From: Fremontodendron californicum
Lineage: Eukaryota > Streptophyta > Magnoliopsida > Malvales > Malvaceae
Assembly (NCBI GenBank): GCA_030761205.1
Contig: JAULJL010000035.1
Span: forward strand, 13,968,001-14,032,000
Direction of reading: 5' to 3'
Length of the DNA: 64,000 bases
In this document: piece by piece, positions 1 to 11,984 of the stretch
How the letters are laid out: every line of letters starts with the position of its first letter
How positions within the stretch are numbered: the first letter of the stretch is position 1
Position numbers and translations under genes: made by a program
The notes under the pieces: model-generated
What the model saw: only the letters and a program-made list of their open reading frames with translations
Databases searched by the model: none
What the model was told of the DNA's origin: nothing

Positions 1-1047
1 AAGTTCTCTAAGTTCCATACCATACACATTATCATCTTCAGGTGGATGAAATCTATTGAACCTTCGAACAGGGATTGCACGACGTGCTCTTGGAGGATCA
101 GAAGGCCCTTCTGACCAAGTATCAACAGCTTCTTGAGAGCCATCCTCACGCCAAACCCTCTGGGCTTCCTGTGGATGACTTTCTTCTCCATTTACGTTTC
201 CAGGATTTTCTTGGCGATACTCACTAACTGAACTTTCTTGCCAATTTGTATCCATTACTTCTGCATTGCCCTCTCTCCATTCATTGAACTGAGCATATGT
301 TGGCTGTTGCCAGTTTCCTCTCTCATTATTGGCAGCCGGTTCCTGCCAATTCCCACCTTGGTTGGCATTTTCTGGCCAACTTATGCTCTCAACAGCCATG
401 TTGCTAACCATAACTCCTGTTTGATTAGGCAACTGTGCAATGTCACTTACCAAACTCCTAGGTTGTGTATGCTCATTGTTTTCACGTTGGACATCCGGTG
501 ACACGTTTGTTTGGGAAAGTTCATTTCTAGAATCACTGATGACATTGCTAGATGTGGTTTCAGAATTGCTGCTTGCTTGACCGCGGACAATTGTTTCTAA
601 TCTGTTACGGAACCCTTCCCTGAATGAGAAAAGAATTGGCAGTTACGGAAATCAATGGACAAGTAGGAGTTTCGTGCTTGAAATAGCTGTAAAGAGCATT
701 GTACAGAATTGTTCAAGCCATAATCTAGAGGCAGGTAGATGAACTGCAAAGTGATCCATGCCTCATTTTAATAAAAACCATACACACCACATCTCTCATT
801 GTTTACAGGCAATGTCTACTTTTATGTTTCTCAAACAAAAAAGCACAAAAGGGGAAAAATCAAACTAAGTTGTTCCAATTTTCCAGGAATAGGAGAAGGT
901 TATAGATCAATATATAACTGCATAGTACAATAACAAACAAAACCTTTTCCTCTACACGGGGTCTAACTGCATTTACATCAACAAAATGTAACAAGATTGT
1001 CAATCCCAAACACCAAATCCCAAGTATTATTCAAGCAATGCATCTTG

Positions 1048-1093
<46 letters not shown>

Positions 1094-3625
1094 TATGCCA
1101 AAATTCCTCAGCATGTAACATTATTGTTTCACAAACAATCAACCCTTTAAAAACTATCAAAATATTTTTATTAATAGTGAAAATTTCTTCAAAAAATTCT
1201 TAATTGTGAGCATGAATGGAAAACATTCATACCTCAAACCAGATACAGTGTGGCGTTGTCTTAATTGAATTAATTCACTCGCTGCCATTGAAGGTGGTCT
1301 CTCCTCTTCCACAGGTCTTTCATTTCGTAAGAATCTACCTCTGAGTAGTGACTGCAAAGTTAAAAGCATTGGTAGTTAAGCATGGTCACATATGCAAACA
1401 AAAATCCAGATAGAAAAGGATTTTCATTGAACAAAACAATATATATATATATATATATATTAATAATTTAACATCAAGACAAGATGTGTGCTTATGCAAT
1501 AGTCTAGGAGTGATGTATAAAAGCTAATTCCAACATCAACATATTTTTTACTTTAATGAAAAAAAAAAAAAAAAATCTGAAAACAAAAGAATTGATGTTA
1601 CTTTCACTCTTAACCCCAATATAGCAAGTTTTATCCGTCTACCAAGAAGAAAAAGCACATGTCTTTTTAGTTTCTGGCCTTGCATGAATATTTATGCATC
1701 TTAATTCATATTGGGCAGCAGCAAAGGGGGGGGGGGGGGGAATGGTGAAAAACTGAAGTAACAACAAGGTATTTATCAATATGATAGTATCTTAAGTCAG
1801 CCTAGAGCATCATTGAAGGTCATGATCATCTAACATTGACTAATAGTTCAAGAAATCAATATGATACAGGATGAAACAAGAAATCAAATCAATTGAAATA
1901 GATCCAAGTAAATAGATCAAGCTTTTTGAGCAACTAAACTAAATATTAAGTCCAGCCAAGAGTTGAGACAATCAAACATGCTTAGTGTCCACAAAGTTCC
2001 CAGTAAAATGGCTCTTGACTTAAAGTAGAACATCCTTATACCTTATTATCGAAACAGGTTAATCTCATTTAAAACTACAATATATGTTGGAGTCAAAGCA
2101 TTAACTCAAAACATGGAAATAACATCCATGCATGGAGGGAGCAACTTGTAATCCTTTTATTATAAACAAATATAAGAAAACACACAAATCAAGAGAAAGC
2201 ATGCATGTATGCTACAACATTAGTGCAAAACCAATAGCACAACACTAGAACAAAAGTAAATATGCACGGTTTACTTTAACTCAATTTAAACTCAAGCAAA
2301 TTTAAAATATTTTCTGCAAATTAGCAAAGTTAAAAATAAATATCTAGAGCTTAGCTGAATATAATTCACTGAAGGAAAGAAAAGTATTGCAGCATTTACA
2401 AATGCAAGGGACCTAGTACCATCTTAGAGATGCGCAAAGTTCATGATAGCCAACTGACCTGAATGCGGTTACGATGAGCAAAATCAGATACAGCACGATG
2501 CTCCAACAAACCCTGAAGTTCCCTCCGTCTTTCTCTTTCAATCCTCACAAGCAAGTCAATTACAGCTTGTCTTCCACGCAACCTCCGCAAGTCCCTCCGA
2601 ATATGTTCTGGTTGGCCTTCATCATGCTCAGCAACTGAGCCTTCACCAACACGATCGACTTGCGTACCAATTGTAGCTGCCTGATCTTCCCTTCGTCCCC
2701 CACGAACACCTCGCTGCTGACTTGTCATTTGCACCCACTCCCGGACAATTCTAACTCTCTCACGCTCCGTTTCGCCAAGCCATTCAGCTCTAGGACTGCC
2801 AGCCCTTTGGGTAACATTGGATGAATGATCACTAATCCCACTCCCCATCCATCCCCGAACAATCTGCCTCACCCTCTCTCTCTCGACTTCGCCAAGATCA
2901 GGAGACTGCTCCCTACTAGACCCATTAGTATCCCCACGATCATTCTGTGACACACCCTGATCATGCAACCATGTTCCATACTCATTCTCACTCTCACTCA
3001 CATCTCCAACACTCCCATGATTCTCACTCCCACGACTCTCAGACAAAGTTGTACTAGACATTGTCGTATTACCATCAACATTCCTTTGCCGCCTCAACCT
3101 TTCCCTCACCCTCTCTCGTGCCCTATTCAACAAATGCTCATCCTCCAACTCCCTCCACATTTGCAAAATCGAAGAAGCCTGAGTACTAGGCCTCTCAACA
3201 TTCCCCCCTTGTCGCCTAGAAGTAGATGACTGCGACTCTCTCAAGAACGAAGAGTCAAGCATCGAAACAGTATGTAAACCAGCTAAAGCCATCAATTCAG
3301 ACTCCCTATTCCTCGTCTCCATCGTCGTTATCATTTCCTGAGCCTGCCTAGCAGCCCACCTACTCAAAATCCTAGAATGCCGCCTTCTAGCAGCGGATGA
3401 CTCGGCTAAATCATCACCTTCAAGATCAGACCTTCTCCTCCTCCTAACAAGCTGATCACCCTCATCATCCTCATCATCAGGATTTCTATTAGAACTACAT
3501 GATGCAAATGACATACAATCATCTAAATGCCCTCTCATCATCAATTCCTCCAAACCCCTTTCCAATTCAGCTCTGACATCATTTGCGGATTCTGGTTTAT
3601 GTTGTAAAGCCTGAAAATCAGTCAT
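1..3625 (-). CDS. RING/U-box superfamily protein, 5' part (partial at window edge)
   Basis: Three coding exons on the minus strand: 3625-2459 (389 codons, phase 0), 1351-1233 (39 codons plus 2 nt) and 619-1 (runs off the edge). All junctions are GT-AG (donors CAG^GTCAGT and TTGAG^GTATGA; acceptors TTTGCAG and CATTCAG) and the phases agree. About 635 residues are visible. The N-terminus (MTDFQALQHKPES), an acidic stretch followed by RRRRR, the segment DLAESSAARRRHSRILSRWA and repeated ERERVR...RGW(M) blocks match my memory of plant proteins like Arabidopsis AT5G04460/AT2G27950. Those are about 860 residues long and end in a C-terminal RING finger, so the RING should lie left of position 1. The start is the ATG at 3625; the open frame upstream begins only at a GTG inside the 5'UTR intron. 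A ubiquitin-ligase role is inferred from the family only, because the catalytic domain is not in view. Confidence 0.85.
1050..1091. repeat. (TA)n microsatellite in intron 2 of the RING-type gene
   Basis: About 20 uninterrupted TA units. The same intron set also holds a shorter (AT)n at 1440-1460, an A-run at 1560-1575 and a 13-base G-run at 1728-1740. These simple repeats create long low-complexity open frames on both strands that are not genes. Confidence 0.95.
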
Positions 3626-3631
3626 TTTTCT

Positions 3632-3994
3632 CTGCACCTAAATTTTTTTCCCCTTAATGCAATTAACTCATTTGCCTTCAAATGTACCCAAGATCACAAC
3701 TTGGTAAGAAAATACCAAAAATTACAAAACCAAACCCTAATTTGGCTTTCAAAATTTATTAAAAGAAACAAAACAAAAATTCACACGAAAAAAAAACTAT
3801 GCCTATGCCCTAAAATTGGAAATGAACAGAGCTCCAATTCATTTCTTCACCTGATAACAATTCCAAAAGTCAAAAACTTAATACGAAAAAAAAATCCAAA
3901 AAAAATGGATCAAAAGAAATGGTAAAAAAAAATGACGAAAAATTGATTGAAACTTGTTGAAAGTGAAAGAAAATTTCGGGTGAAAGAGAGGTAC
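3632..3994 (-). other. 5'UTR intron of the RING-type gene
   Basis: On the minus strand a donor CACAG^GTACCT at 3995/3994 pairs with an acceptor GGTGCAG^AGAAAA at 3632/3631, six bases before the ATG. The stretch between is AT-rich and without coding sense. A leader intron just before the start codon is common in plant regulatory genes and often boosts expression; that role here is inference. Confidence 0.6.
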
Positions 3995-4104
3995 CTGTGA
4001 ATCTTTACAATTAAAAGAAAATCCCTAACTTTCTTTTGCTCTTTTTCTTGTATTAAAATGTGATTTTTTTTCATGAAAATAGAAATCTGAAACAGAAATT
4101 TTGT

Positions 4105-4240
4105 TTGTTCAGAGAGAAAAAAAAAAAAAAAAAAAAAAAAACAGAAAGAAAGAAAGAAAGAAAAGGAGAGAGAGATCATAGACGAGAATGATCTGAGAAA
4201 TTTATAATTACATGAAAGAAAGAGAGAGAATTTTTTTTTT
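4105..4240 (-). promoter_or_regulatory. Core promoter and pyrimidine-rich leader of the RING-type gene
   Basis: The minus strand reads TTATAAAT at about 4199-4207, a TATA box. It is followed within about 25-50 nt by a CTCTCTCTCC and (TTTC)n tract and then a T-run (plus-strand A-run at 4120-4141). TATA plus a CT-microsatellite leader is a usual plant arrangement. The transcription start is probably near 4170. No motif for a specific factor was recognised. Confidence 0.45.
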
Positions 4241-5432
4241 TCTTTTTTGGTGATTTGTATTTAATTTATTACTAATTTTTTTTTACGGATTTACTAAGGA
4301 GTGACACGTAATAAACAAATTTGGCTTTTTTAAATTTTATTTTTATACTTTTGGAACTCAATCACTTTACGCCACGTCATAAAATATTTGGAAAGACTTG
4401 CTCAGTTCTTTCTTCATGCTTGATGAGTGACACTACCAGTCTTCAATTTTTTTAATATAATCCATCTTTTACATAGTAATAATTGTCAAAAAGAATTTAT
4501 AAAAATTTAGTGTTTATGAAAGAGTTTAGATTTATTCAATTGATTTATGCAATCATTATTAAAATATAATATATAGCAAATATGAAATTAGAATTTTAAT
4601 ATTTACTGTTCTATTTTCAAATTACGATTTTCTTGTTAAAAAAAGTTATTAATCTTAATTGTTTATCTCATTTACAAGAGAAATTTTAAAAATTTATCTT
4701 ATATATTATTATTAGTAAAAATTTTAAATTATATGAACAAATTTATAAATTTATCTTGTATATATTCATTTATGAAACTAATAAATGAACATAATCACCC
4801 AAGTAAACATGTGTTAATTTATAAACTTATTTTTAAAAATTTTAAAAAATATATATCAATATATAGGATAATAATTTTAATAAAATTACAAATTAAGGAA
4901 AAAAAGTGCTCCTCTATTATTCAATAAATTTCATTTAAATATTTAACCCCAAAATTTTTAAATTAAAAATCTCAAATTATAGTTGTTGAACTATCTTCTT
5001 GGATATGGAGAAAAAAATATTTATGATAAACTTTTTTAAATATTTTTTGTCTAAAATTTATATAAAAATATGTTTAATATATTAAGATTAGTTAATATAT
5101 AATTTATAATAATATTATTGTATTAAATATAATAATTGATAATTTTTATCATTTTTAATATATTTAATAAATATATTATTATATATGATAACTTTAAAAA
5201 ATGACTTTAGAATTTTCGTTAACAAAATTTTTTTTTCAACAAACAAAGATTATATTATTAACAGAAACTCAAGTTTACAACAAAGTATTACATTAGTCCT
5301 ATGAAACATGAACACTCATGCAAGGGCGCGATGTATCGAAGTAGACACGATTCTAACACGATAAAATACGTGTCCGACACGAAAAGATACATAAAAAAAA
5401 TAAAGGAAAATGTTAAAGATTTTGCTAATGAG
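4241..5432. other. AT-rich intergenic DNA
   Basis: Upstream of the RING-type gene. Very AT-rich, with no coding sense on either strand and no terminal repeats that I could pair. Confidence 0.6.
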
Positions 5433-5888
5433 TATTACGTCAAAATTAGTTTTAGACAGCATTTTTTATAGCATTTTTCAAATGCTGTTAAAAATAGCAA
5501 AGACAACACTTTGACAGTATTTTGCATATTCCTGTTATATATTATAATGGCCAATAATTACAGTATTTTAAAATTTTTAAAAGCATTTGACATGTGCTCT
5601 TATAAACCTTATCATATAAAAATACTTTTCGTAGCACTTATAATTGCTATCATTGAGATCTTTTGCAGCAAATGAAAAATGCATACAAAAGGTTATGAAA
5701 AGCTGTTATAAGTAGAAATAACAGCATTTTGATAAGTGTTATTATACATATGTAAAAATGCTACTAAAGACATAAGGCTGCGATCACATATATAGCACAT
5801 GAATAAATGCTGTCTTATCTTACAGCAACAGTTTTTTTAGTTTTCACAGCACTTCAAAATACTGTTATATGTCAAATTTGGCGTAGTG
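5433..5888. mobile_element. Small non-autonomous CACTA-type element
   Basis: The right end reads ...TTTGGCGTAGTG, the reverse complement of CACTACGCCAAA. The left end is a decayed version (TATTACGTCAAAATTAG). A 3-bp duplication GAG flanks both sides (5430-5432 and 5889-5891), as expected for CACTA/EnSpm elements. The interior carries many short subterminal motifs of the AGCATTT/AAATGCT and AACAGCATTTT type in both orientations. It is 456 bp long and has no coding sequence. Confidence 0.7.
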
Positions 5889-6636
5889 GAGTGTCTTAAA
5901 AACATTTTTTAAAGTTACTATATATAACAATATCTTCATTCAATGCATTGAAAATGATGAATAAAATTGTCAATTTTTGTATTTAATACAATACGTTTAT
6001 TATAAATACTATATTAACTAACCTTACAGAATGCTTTAAGGGCACTCGTTAACAAAATCCAAATGTTAATTAGTGTCGTTAAATTTATAAAAAAAAAAAA
6101 GTGTAATTAATGTTTTATTTTTTTAAAATTCAGTAAAAATAATATATTAAATGAAAAAAAAAGTTAAAATAATAATTAAATAATCTTTAACTGGTGTTTA
6201 TAAACACCCGTTAACCAGACTCAAAAAAAAATCTAACACGACCAAAACATAATCAAGATACGTTTGAGAACATCCAGGCACATCAGAATATGTGATGAAG
6301 ATTTGATTTTGCATTTTCAAACCTAAAATCAACTATCACGGGCAAAAATCCAAATCAACTCATCACTAAAATCAATATTTTGAACCGAAATAATGATATT
6401 AATAGATTAATAAGCTATTTATATGTTAATAATTGATTGAAAAATATTAATTTATATTTTTATTGTATAATATTATTATATAAAAATATTTTTTATTATC
6501 GTGTCTTGTCGTATTCATGTTTTAATTTTTTTAAATTTTTCGTATCGTCGTATCCGTATTGTGTCATATTCATATTACATGTCCATAAAAAAAATATATA
6601 AACAACAGCAGTAAGTCGATACCTAAGACTAGCAAC
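5889..6636. other. AT-rich intergenic DNA with short inverted motifs
   Basis: No gene seen. Around 6015-6060 and 6190-6230 there are related motifs (GGGCACTCGTTAAC and GGTGTTTATAAACACCCGTTAACCA), the second containing a palindrome, which may be the remains of a small transposon. At 6490-6560 there is a piece of the CGTGTC/ACACG-rich dispersed repeat found elsewhere in the window. Confidence 0.4.
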
Positions 6637-6944
6637 TAGACTTGTCCATGGGCCGGGCCGCGGCCCGGAATTTTTTTTCCTTCATTAGCCAAGCCCATTC
6701 GAGCCGGGCCCAAGTCGGCCCGTATAAGCCCGTTTAACTATTTAAATATATTAAAATATTAAAAAAGTATTTTTTATTAATATTTATATATTTTTTTATA
6801 ATTAAATTTAAATAAAAAAATAATATTTTAATACTTAAACAATGATCCGGGTCGAATCGGATCTACCCGGATCATAAAAAATTATATCCAAGTCTGATCC
6901 AATACAGAACAGACCGGACGGATAACCGGTCATGGACAGGTGTA
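6637..6944. mobile_element. hAT-type MITE, TAGACYTGTCCATG family, copy 1
   Basis: Starts TAGACTTGTCCATGGGCC and ends with the inverted form (CATGGACAGGTGTA). Flanking 8-bp duplications CTAGCAAC (6629-6636) and CTAGAAAC (6945-6952) match at 7 of 8 bases. It is 308 bp with G+C-rich GGCCCGG ends and an AT-rich core of TATTTAAATAT type; non-coding. The 8-bp duplication and TAG...CTA ends place it with hAT elements. Confidence 0.8.
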
Positions 6945-7337
6945 CTAGAAACCCTCCATCCTTAAAAGGAGGAGCTGGTAAGTCATCCAATTCATAAGGC
7001 ACATCCCCTTCTTTGCCTGAGAAGCAATCCAAATCAGCAGCCATATTAGCCTTAATTTCTACTAACAAAATTGTACTTCCAATTCTGTAAAATACTGCAG
7101 CCTGCCAACTCTAATATATTTATTTATCTTTGAGAATAGGCTCCACTCTCCAATTAACAGGCTTTCCATTATTCTGCAAACCTTTAAACAACTTCTCAGA
7201 ATCAGTTTCTAAGATTACTTTCCCTTTTATTCAAGCTTTTAGCCACTCCAATCCCCTCTCTGAGAGCTAAAGCTTCAGCCATCAAACTTGAACTAGCTTT
7301 CACTTTTTTACTAGGTCGACCTCCAATCGGTCTCTTA

Positions 7338-7539
7338 CATAATTTTAAAATGCGGCCGTTACGCAACGTAATGATCGCGATGTAATGAAAATTGAAATTT
7401 TTGTATCGTATTATATCCGTTACGTAACGTTTGCGACATTATGAAATTCCTTAAAACACTACTAAATTCATGTTTGTAACACGTTACGTAACGCCTGCAA
7501 CACGTGCAACCGTGACGAAATCCGTGATTTAGAACTATG
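7338..7539. mobile_element. hAT-like MITE inserted in the LINE remnant
   Basis: Terminal inverted repeats CATAATTTTAAAATGCGG and (from the other end) CATAGTTCTAAATCACGG, with imperfect 8-bp flanks GTCTCTTA and ATCCCTTA (6 of 8). The interior is rich in GTTACGTAACG palindromes. It interrupts the RNase H part of the LINE, so it is younger than that LINE. Confidence 0.6.
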
Positions 7540-7789
7540 ATCCCTTATCATGATTCCTAACAGTAACTCCATCCCAATCTACCTTTATCCATCCCTTCTC
7601 AGGTTCCTTCCACACTAACACTGTCTCAGGCCTATTCAAACACTCTTCACTATACTAATTATTAATAGAGAGCTAAGGTACTCATCAACACACCTATTAA
7701 TCCTCTCAGTGACCTTCATATCACTAAGTTGTTTGCTAAGCACTGCAGCATCACACCCAGAGTTACCTAGTTCAATTAATCCCTTCGAA

Positions 7790-8190
7790 TTACGAATTGG
7801 ATTGAACAATCCAAAATATGATACAAAAGCGATTTAATTCGTAATCAAGCGATCCGTTTGTTAGAGAATGAATAAGTTAAACCAAATTTATTATGACTTT
7901 TAAGATATTATATTAAGTATTAGAACCTTTTTTTTTTTATGCATGGCTATTGGAAGTACTTCTAAAAAGTTAATTAGTATTTTCTCTAAAGATTAAAGTT
8001 AATTATTTTAATTAACACAAAATAATAAATAAATAAAAAATAATTGGAATGTTTTATGCTTTGAAGGATCGAATTTTGTTTTTTCTAAACGAATCGAATA
8101 AAATTACCCCTATCATATCATTTTTTCAGAAATAACGAATTACGTTTCGATTCTAGTTTTACAAATCAAATCGATCTGCGTTCCAAATAA
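7790..8190. repeat. Probable MITE or other insertion inside the LINE remnant
   Basis: Between the RNase H and zf-RVT blocks lies about 400 bp of AT-rich, non-coding sequence. Both ends carry CGAATTACGAATTG-like motifs (about 7795 and, inverted, about 8130). Exact ends and a target duplication could not be fixed. Confidence 0.35.
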
Positions 8191-8568
8191 CTTTGATCAT
8201 GACTTTGATAACATGTAAAGGCAATAGAAACTTGAAAAAACACAGTAGCTTCTCCAAAAATTTCTGGAAAAGTTCAAAACCTCCCTCCCTCACCTCACTC
8301 ATTTGTCAAATGAAGTTATCTTGTCCCAGTCAATTTTGCACTAAAGCTGTCCATTCACAAGTGAACAAGACATGCTCAATGGGTTCAACCTCTGAACCAC
8401 ATAAAATACAAAATGAGGAGATTTTCTCACCTTTCTCTTACATACACCAGAAGAAATTCCTTATTTTTATAGGTCCCTTTTCCAGGTAGTATCACTATCA
8501 TCAACAATCTGTGAAGAAGATGGATCCTTAATTTCTTTTACCCACAATTCTCCTTATTTTTAAGAGTT

Positions 8569-8602
<34 letters not shown>

Positions 8603-8839
8603 TGCCATTGTTGTGCATTTACTATATGCAATGCTTGCCCAAATAAGTCTATCTTCTCCATCTTGTTGGCAAATAGCAAAACTTTGGATAACTTCCAAAG
8701 TTTCTTTCTTTCAGCTAGCACGTTCTGCAAAGCATCCAGCTTCCACATCCTATTTTCTTTATCTATCAATTCTACTTTCTGAGGTTAAAGGCTTCAGTTC
8801 TGTCCACTTCTGAAATTTCCAGATTGAGGGATCAAACAC

Positions 8840-9140
8840 TAGATCTGCTCATGATCAGGGGTCGCGGCCAGAAATTTTTTCATTTTCTTTATTCAGGCCA
8901 GGCCTTGGACAAATCGGGGCTGGCCCGTCGACTCGATTCATTATTCAAATAATAATAATAAATTAAAAAATTATTTTTATATATTTTTATAATTAAATTT
9001 AAATAGAAAATAGTTTTTTATTAATTAAACAGTGATTCGGACTGGATCGGCCTGAAACACAAATATCTTTGCATAGACCCGATCCAATATAGGCCAGACC
9101 TATCGAGCCACGCGGACTATTCGATCCTTGAGCAGATCTA
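8840..9140. mobile_element. hAT-type MITE, TAGAYCTGCTCATG variant, copy 2
   Basis: Inverted ends TAGATCTGCTCATGATC and (other end) TAGATCTGCTCAAGGATC; 301 bp; GGCCAGG/GGCCCG-rich flanks and an AT-rich core as in the copy at 6637. The LINE reading frame is interrupted at ...ATCAACACC, and the two sides (TCAAACAC and ATCAACAC) look like a decayed 8-bp duplication. Confidence 0.7.
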
Positions 9141-9255
9141 ATCAACACCAAGAATCCAGCTATCTACTAATAATAAAGGATTTGTCACCTTCTTTTTGTG
9201 TGTTTTGGAAGAGAGGTGCCCCATATCTATAGTATGTTGCTCCACCACTTTTCAT

Positions 9256-9452
9256 AGTCATAACTAGGAATTTAAATTACGATCGCGAATGCGTTTTCGA
9301 TCGCAACGTCTTTATCGCGGTTGCATATGTAATGTACCACGATCAATTGCGATAAATATCGATCGTAAATATCAGCGACAGAAGAAGCTAAAACCGCAAA
9401 ATAATAACCATAACATCGCATTACAACCGCTATTTAAATCCCTTATCATAAT
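9256..9452. mobile_element. MITE with GATCGCG-rich interior
   Basis: Inverted ends are visible as CATAACTAGGAATTTAAATT at the left and, from the right, ATGATAAGGGATTTAAATAG. The interior repeats ATCGCAATTGCGAT/GATCG words. A related but incomplete copy appears at about 24870-24985. No clear target duplication was found. Confidence 0.5.
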
Positions 9453-10805
9453 TACTTTTTCTTTTCTACCTTTCATCTAAAATCAAATGTAATGGAAATC
9501 AATTAATTTTACTATTGTAAATTCTTGTATCTGTATTTTACATTGCAAATTTTCTTAGAGCTTTTATTTTTCATAATTGTCTTTAAATGCTTTGTTTCTT
9601 TTTGTTACTAAAAGTAGGGTTTCTTGTCAAATGATTTATGATCAAGAATAATAGTGAAATTGTTTTTGTCCACTCCAAAATCAAGTTATATTGATGATTG
9701 AACCAAGCTATTTCCCAACTTTGAGTCTTAGTTAGACAACTAAATAATTATTATTTACTATGAAGCAAATATTGTCTTTGTTTTTTTTCTTGGCTCCTTT
9801 TGATTTTTTCCTTTGTTTATTTGATTTTTTATTTTTGCTGTTCGAAAATTTGTTATAAAGTAAAAGTGAAGGTAAAATGCAAAATCATAATTGATTAAAA
9901 TTTGATAAATAATTAAAATATAACATCAATTGTGACATAATTCATTTTTATAAAAATAAAATCATACATTTTTTTTCTTATCGAAAAAGATACATACTAT
10001 TTTATTTAAAATGTTCAAAAATATTGTTTGCTTTTATACCCAAACATGCTTTTTATTTATTTTTTTCTTTTTGGATTTTTGTAAGTAAAAATCAAGTAGA
10101 AAGCAACAATCAAAGATAATATTTTCTTAAAGAAAGAAAAAAGGAATAATAAGTATCAAGGGTCATTCAAGAGAAAACAAGTTACATGAAAAAGTTTTCA
10201 ATTAGTTCACTAAAATGAATGAAGTTACTTGAAAGTTGAAAGTATTGTTTTGCTAACCACTATAGATGCAATAATCATATATATGCACCTAATTAGTTCC
10301 AACATTTTCATCAAACACATTTAAAAGATATGTTTACTATTTGAATTCAATAGCTTGTAATATAAATCAAATTCTATCTCCACAATTAGAATATTATAAG
10401 ATCCATAAGTTATAAACATGTTTATTTAGCAAAGAAATTGTTTTGAACATTTTCTTAAAGTTATAAAATAAAAATAATAATAAAACACATTGAAATACCC
10501 TTAATCAATCTTTATCAATGATATCTGTCATGTACAAATTTTGTTTATCTAAACCTCTTTGATATTAGTTATCTATAATTTATAAAATATATAAAAGTAC
10601 GGATGTTAGAAACTTTTGAGCTGACGAAAATGGACATTAATGTTTATTATATTTCTAAATTTTCATTTAATTTTTTATTATAAATATTAATAAGATATAT
10701 CTAATTTATAAGTACAAACTCTACTTCTATTGAAAGATTTTCATTAAATAAATTTATTTGATAAATAATATTGATTAAAGTTTACGTTGAATTATCTTCA
10801 TAGTT
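9453..10805. other. AT-rich intergenic DNA
   Basis: No gene, terminal repeat or coding motif recognised on either strand. Confidence 0.6.
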
Positions 10806-10809
10806 TTAA

Positions 10810-11130
10810 TCTTACATTAACGTTAAAAGTAATAAATTTTATGTTAATTAACATATGATATTAATGTACATGGAACAAACTTTACATCTTATCATATACT
10901 TTATTAATTTCAATTATTTGTACAATATAAAACTATAGATTTAATATATTATTATTTTTTTATTTTTAGAGTTTAAATTTACATTAACATTAACATTAAA
11001 AATAAAAAGTTTATGTTACCTCCGATATATTTTGCACATGCGACAAACTTTACATATTAATTTACATCTTATTAATTTTAAATATTTATATACAATATAC
11101 AATTATATATTCAGTTAATTTTCAATAGTT
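10810..11130. repeat. Two diverged tandem copies of a ~160 bp unit
   Basis: The series 'TTACATTAACGTTAAAAGTAATAA ... ACAAACTTTACATCTT ... TATTAATTTCAATTATT ... TACAATATA' at 10812-10935 recurs in the same order and orientation at 10980-11102. The copies are clearly diverged. No coding content. Confidence 0.5.
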
Positions 11131-11739
11131 TTTTTATTAGATTATTTTAATCTGCTTTTTCCTTTTGAGTTTCCAGCTGACATGGAAAGAGAACTCTAAA
11201 ACAAACGAAGTTAAAAACTATGATGAAACTAATTAAGTGATTGGAGAACAAGATTCTGTGAGAGCTTTGCTTTCTCTCAAAGTCAAGAAAGTATGAAAAA
11301 TTGTAATAATTAATTGCAATTTAAAGATTAAGTAATTAAATTAATTAAAGTACTAAAATTGGCTCATCTTTTTGTATGTAAATTATTATTAATTAAAGGG
11401 TTTCAAATTGATAGGTACTTAAGTTCATAAGCATGCCCCTAACATTGATGTCAAAACAATATTATTTTGATAGTGGACCCTTAATTTGATTGAAGGGTTT
11501 GAACTTGCTTTGTTTACTTCTTAGAATCAAAAGTTGTCTCCAACTTATTTTGCTTAATCATTATTGCTAAGAAGATACGAAATTTTGATGACCACCTTTT
11601 ACTCTTCATATATTTTTGACAAAAACTAGATAATTTATCAACATAAATCTCTTTGACCAAAGAAACAAAATCAAAAAATCAAGGTTTAGTCCAACTAATT
11701 CATGCTATCACTTTTAAGATGTGACATATAGTTGGTTTG
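11131..11739. other. AT-rich intergenic DNA
   Basis: No gene or paired repeat end seen. Confidence 0.5.
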
Positions 11740-11984
11740 GATACCTGCTCATGAGCCGAGGCTGGACAGGATATTTTGTGATCCAGCCTAGCCTGGATCA
11801 CTGTTCAAATAATAAATTTAAATATAATTATAAAAATATATATTTATTAATATAAAAATTTTTATTTTTATTTTTTAATATTTTATGAACAATAACCCCG
11901 GTAGGCCCGGACTCGCCCAAGACGGGTCTTGGTAATGTGAAAAAAATTCGAACCACGGCCTGGCCCAATTCATAAGCAATTCTA
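11740..11984. mobile_element. hAT-type MITE of the G+C-ended family, copy 3 (decayed)
   Basis: Left end ATACCTGCTCATGAGCCGAG; right end, read inverted, TAGAATTGCTTATGAATTGG. Has the family's AT-rich core and GGCCCGG-type subterminal blocks. The target duplication is no longer recognisable, so the ends are approximate. Confidence 0.55.

Larger units (their letters stand above)
6953..9245 (-). pseudogene. Decayed LINE (non-LTR retrotransposon), zf-RVT to RNase H part
   Basis: Reading the minus strand from high to low coordinates, pieces of a plant LINE polyprotein appear in order. First is a region before the zinc finger (DPSIWKFQKWTELKPL, 8840-8780). Next is a zf-RVT motif (CILCGSEVEPIEHVLFTCEW, about 8415-8355). 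Then come the start of the RNase H-like domain (EKGWIKVDWDGVTV, about 7600-7555), its centre (EALALREGIGVAKSLNKR, about 7290-7230) and its C-terminal end (about 7070-6955). Frames shift and stops interrupt between blocks. Two hAT MITEs (7338-7539, 8840-9140) and an (AT)n tract at 8571-8600 sit inside it. The reverse transcriptase core itself is not seen, so this is a 3' fragment, long dead. Confidence 0.7.

Noticed and set aside
978..1203. Open frames on both strands encoding IYIYIYIY runs
   Set aside because: They are the (TA)n microsatellite read as protein. The same applies at 8560-8813 and 13305-13520.
1728..1740. 13-base G run considered as a G-quadruplex or sequencing artefact
   Set aside because: A lone homopolymer inside an intron; nothing else supports a functional role.
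2963..3229. Plus-strand open frame opposite exon 1 of the RING-type gene
   Set aside because: Antisense shadow of a well-supported coding exon.
3910..4179. Phe-rich minus-strand open frame
   Set aside because: It is the CT/T-rich 5'UTR of the RING-type gene read through.
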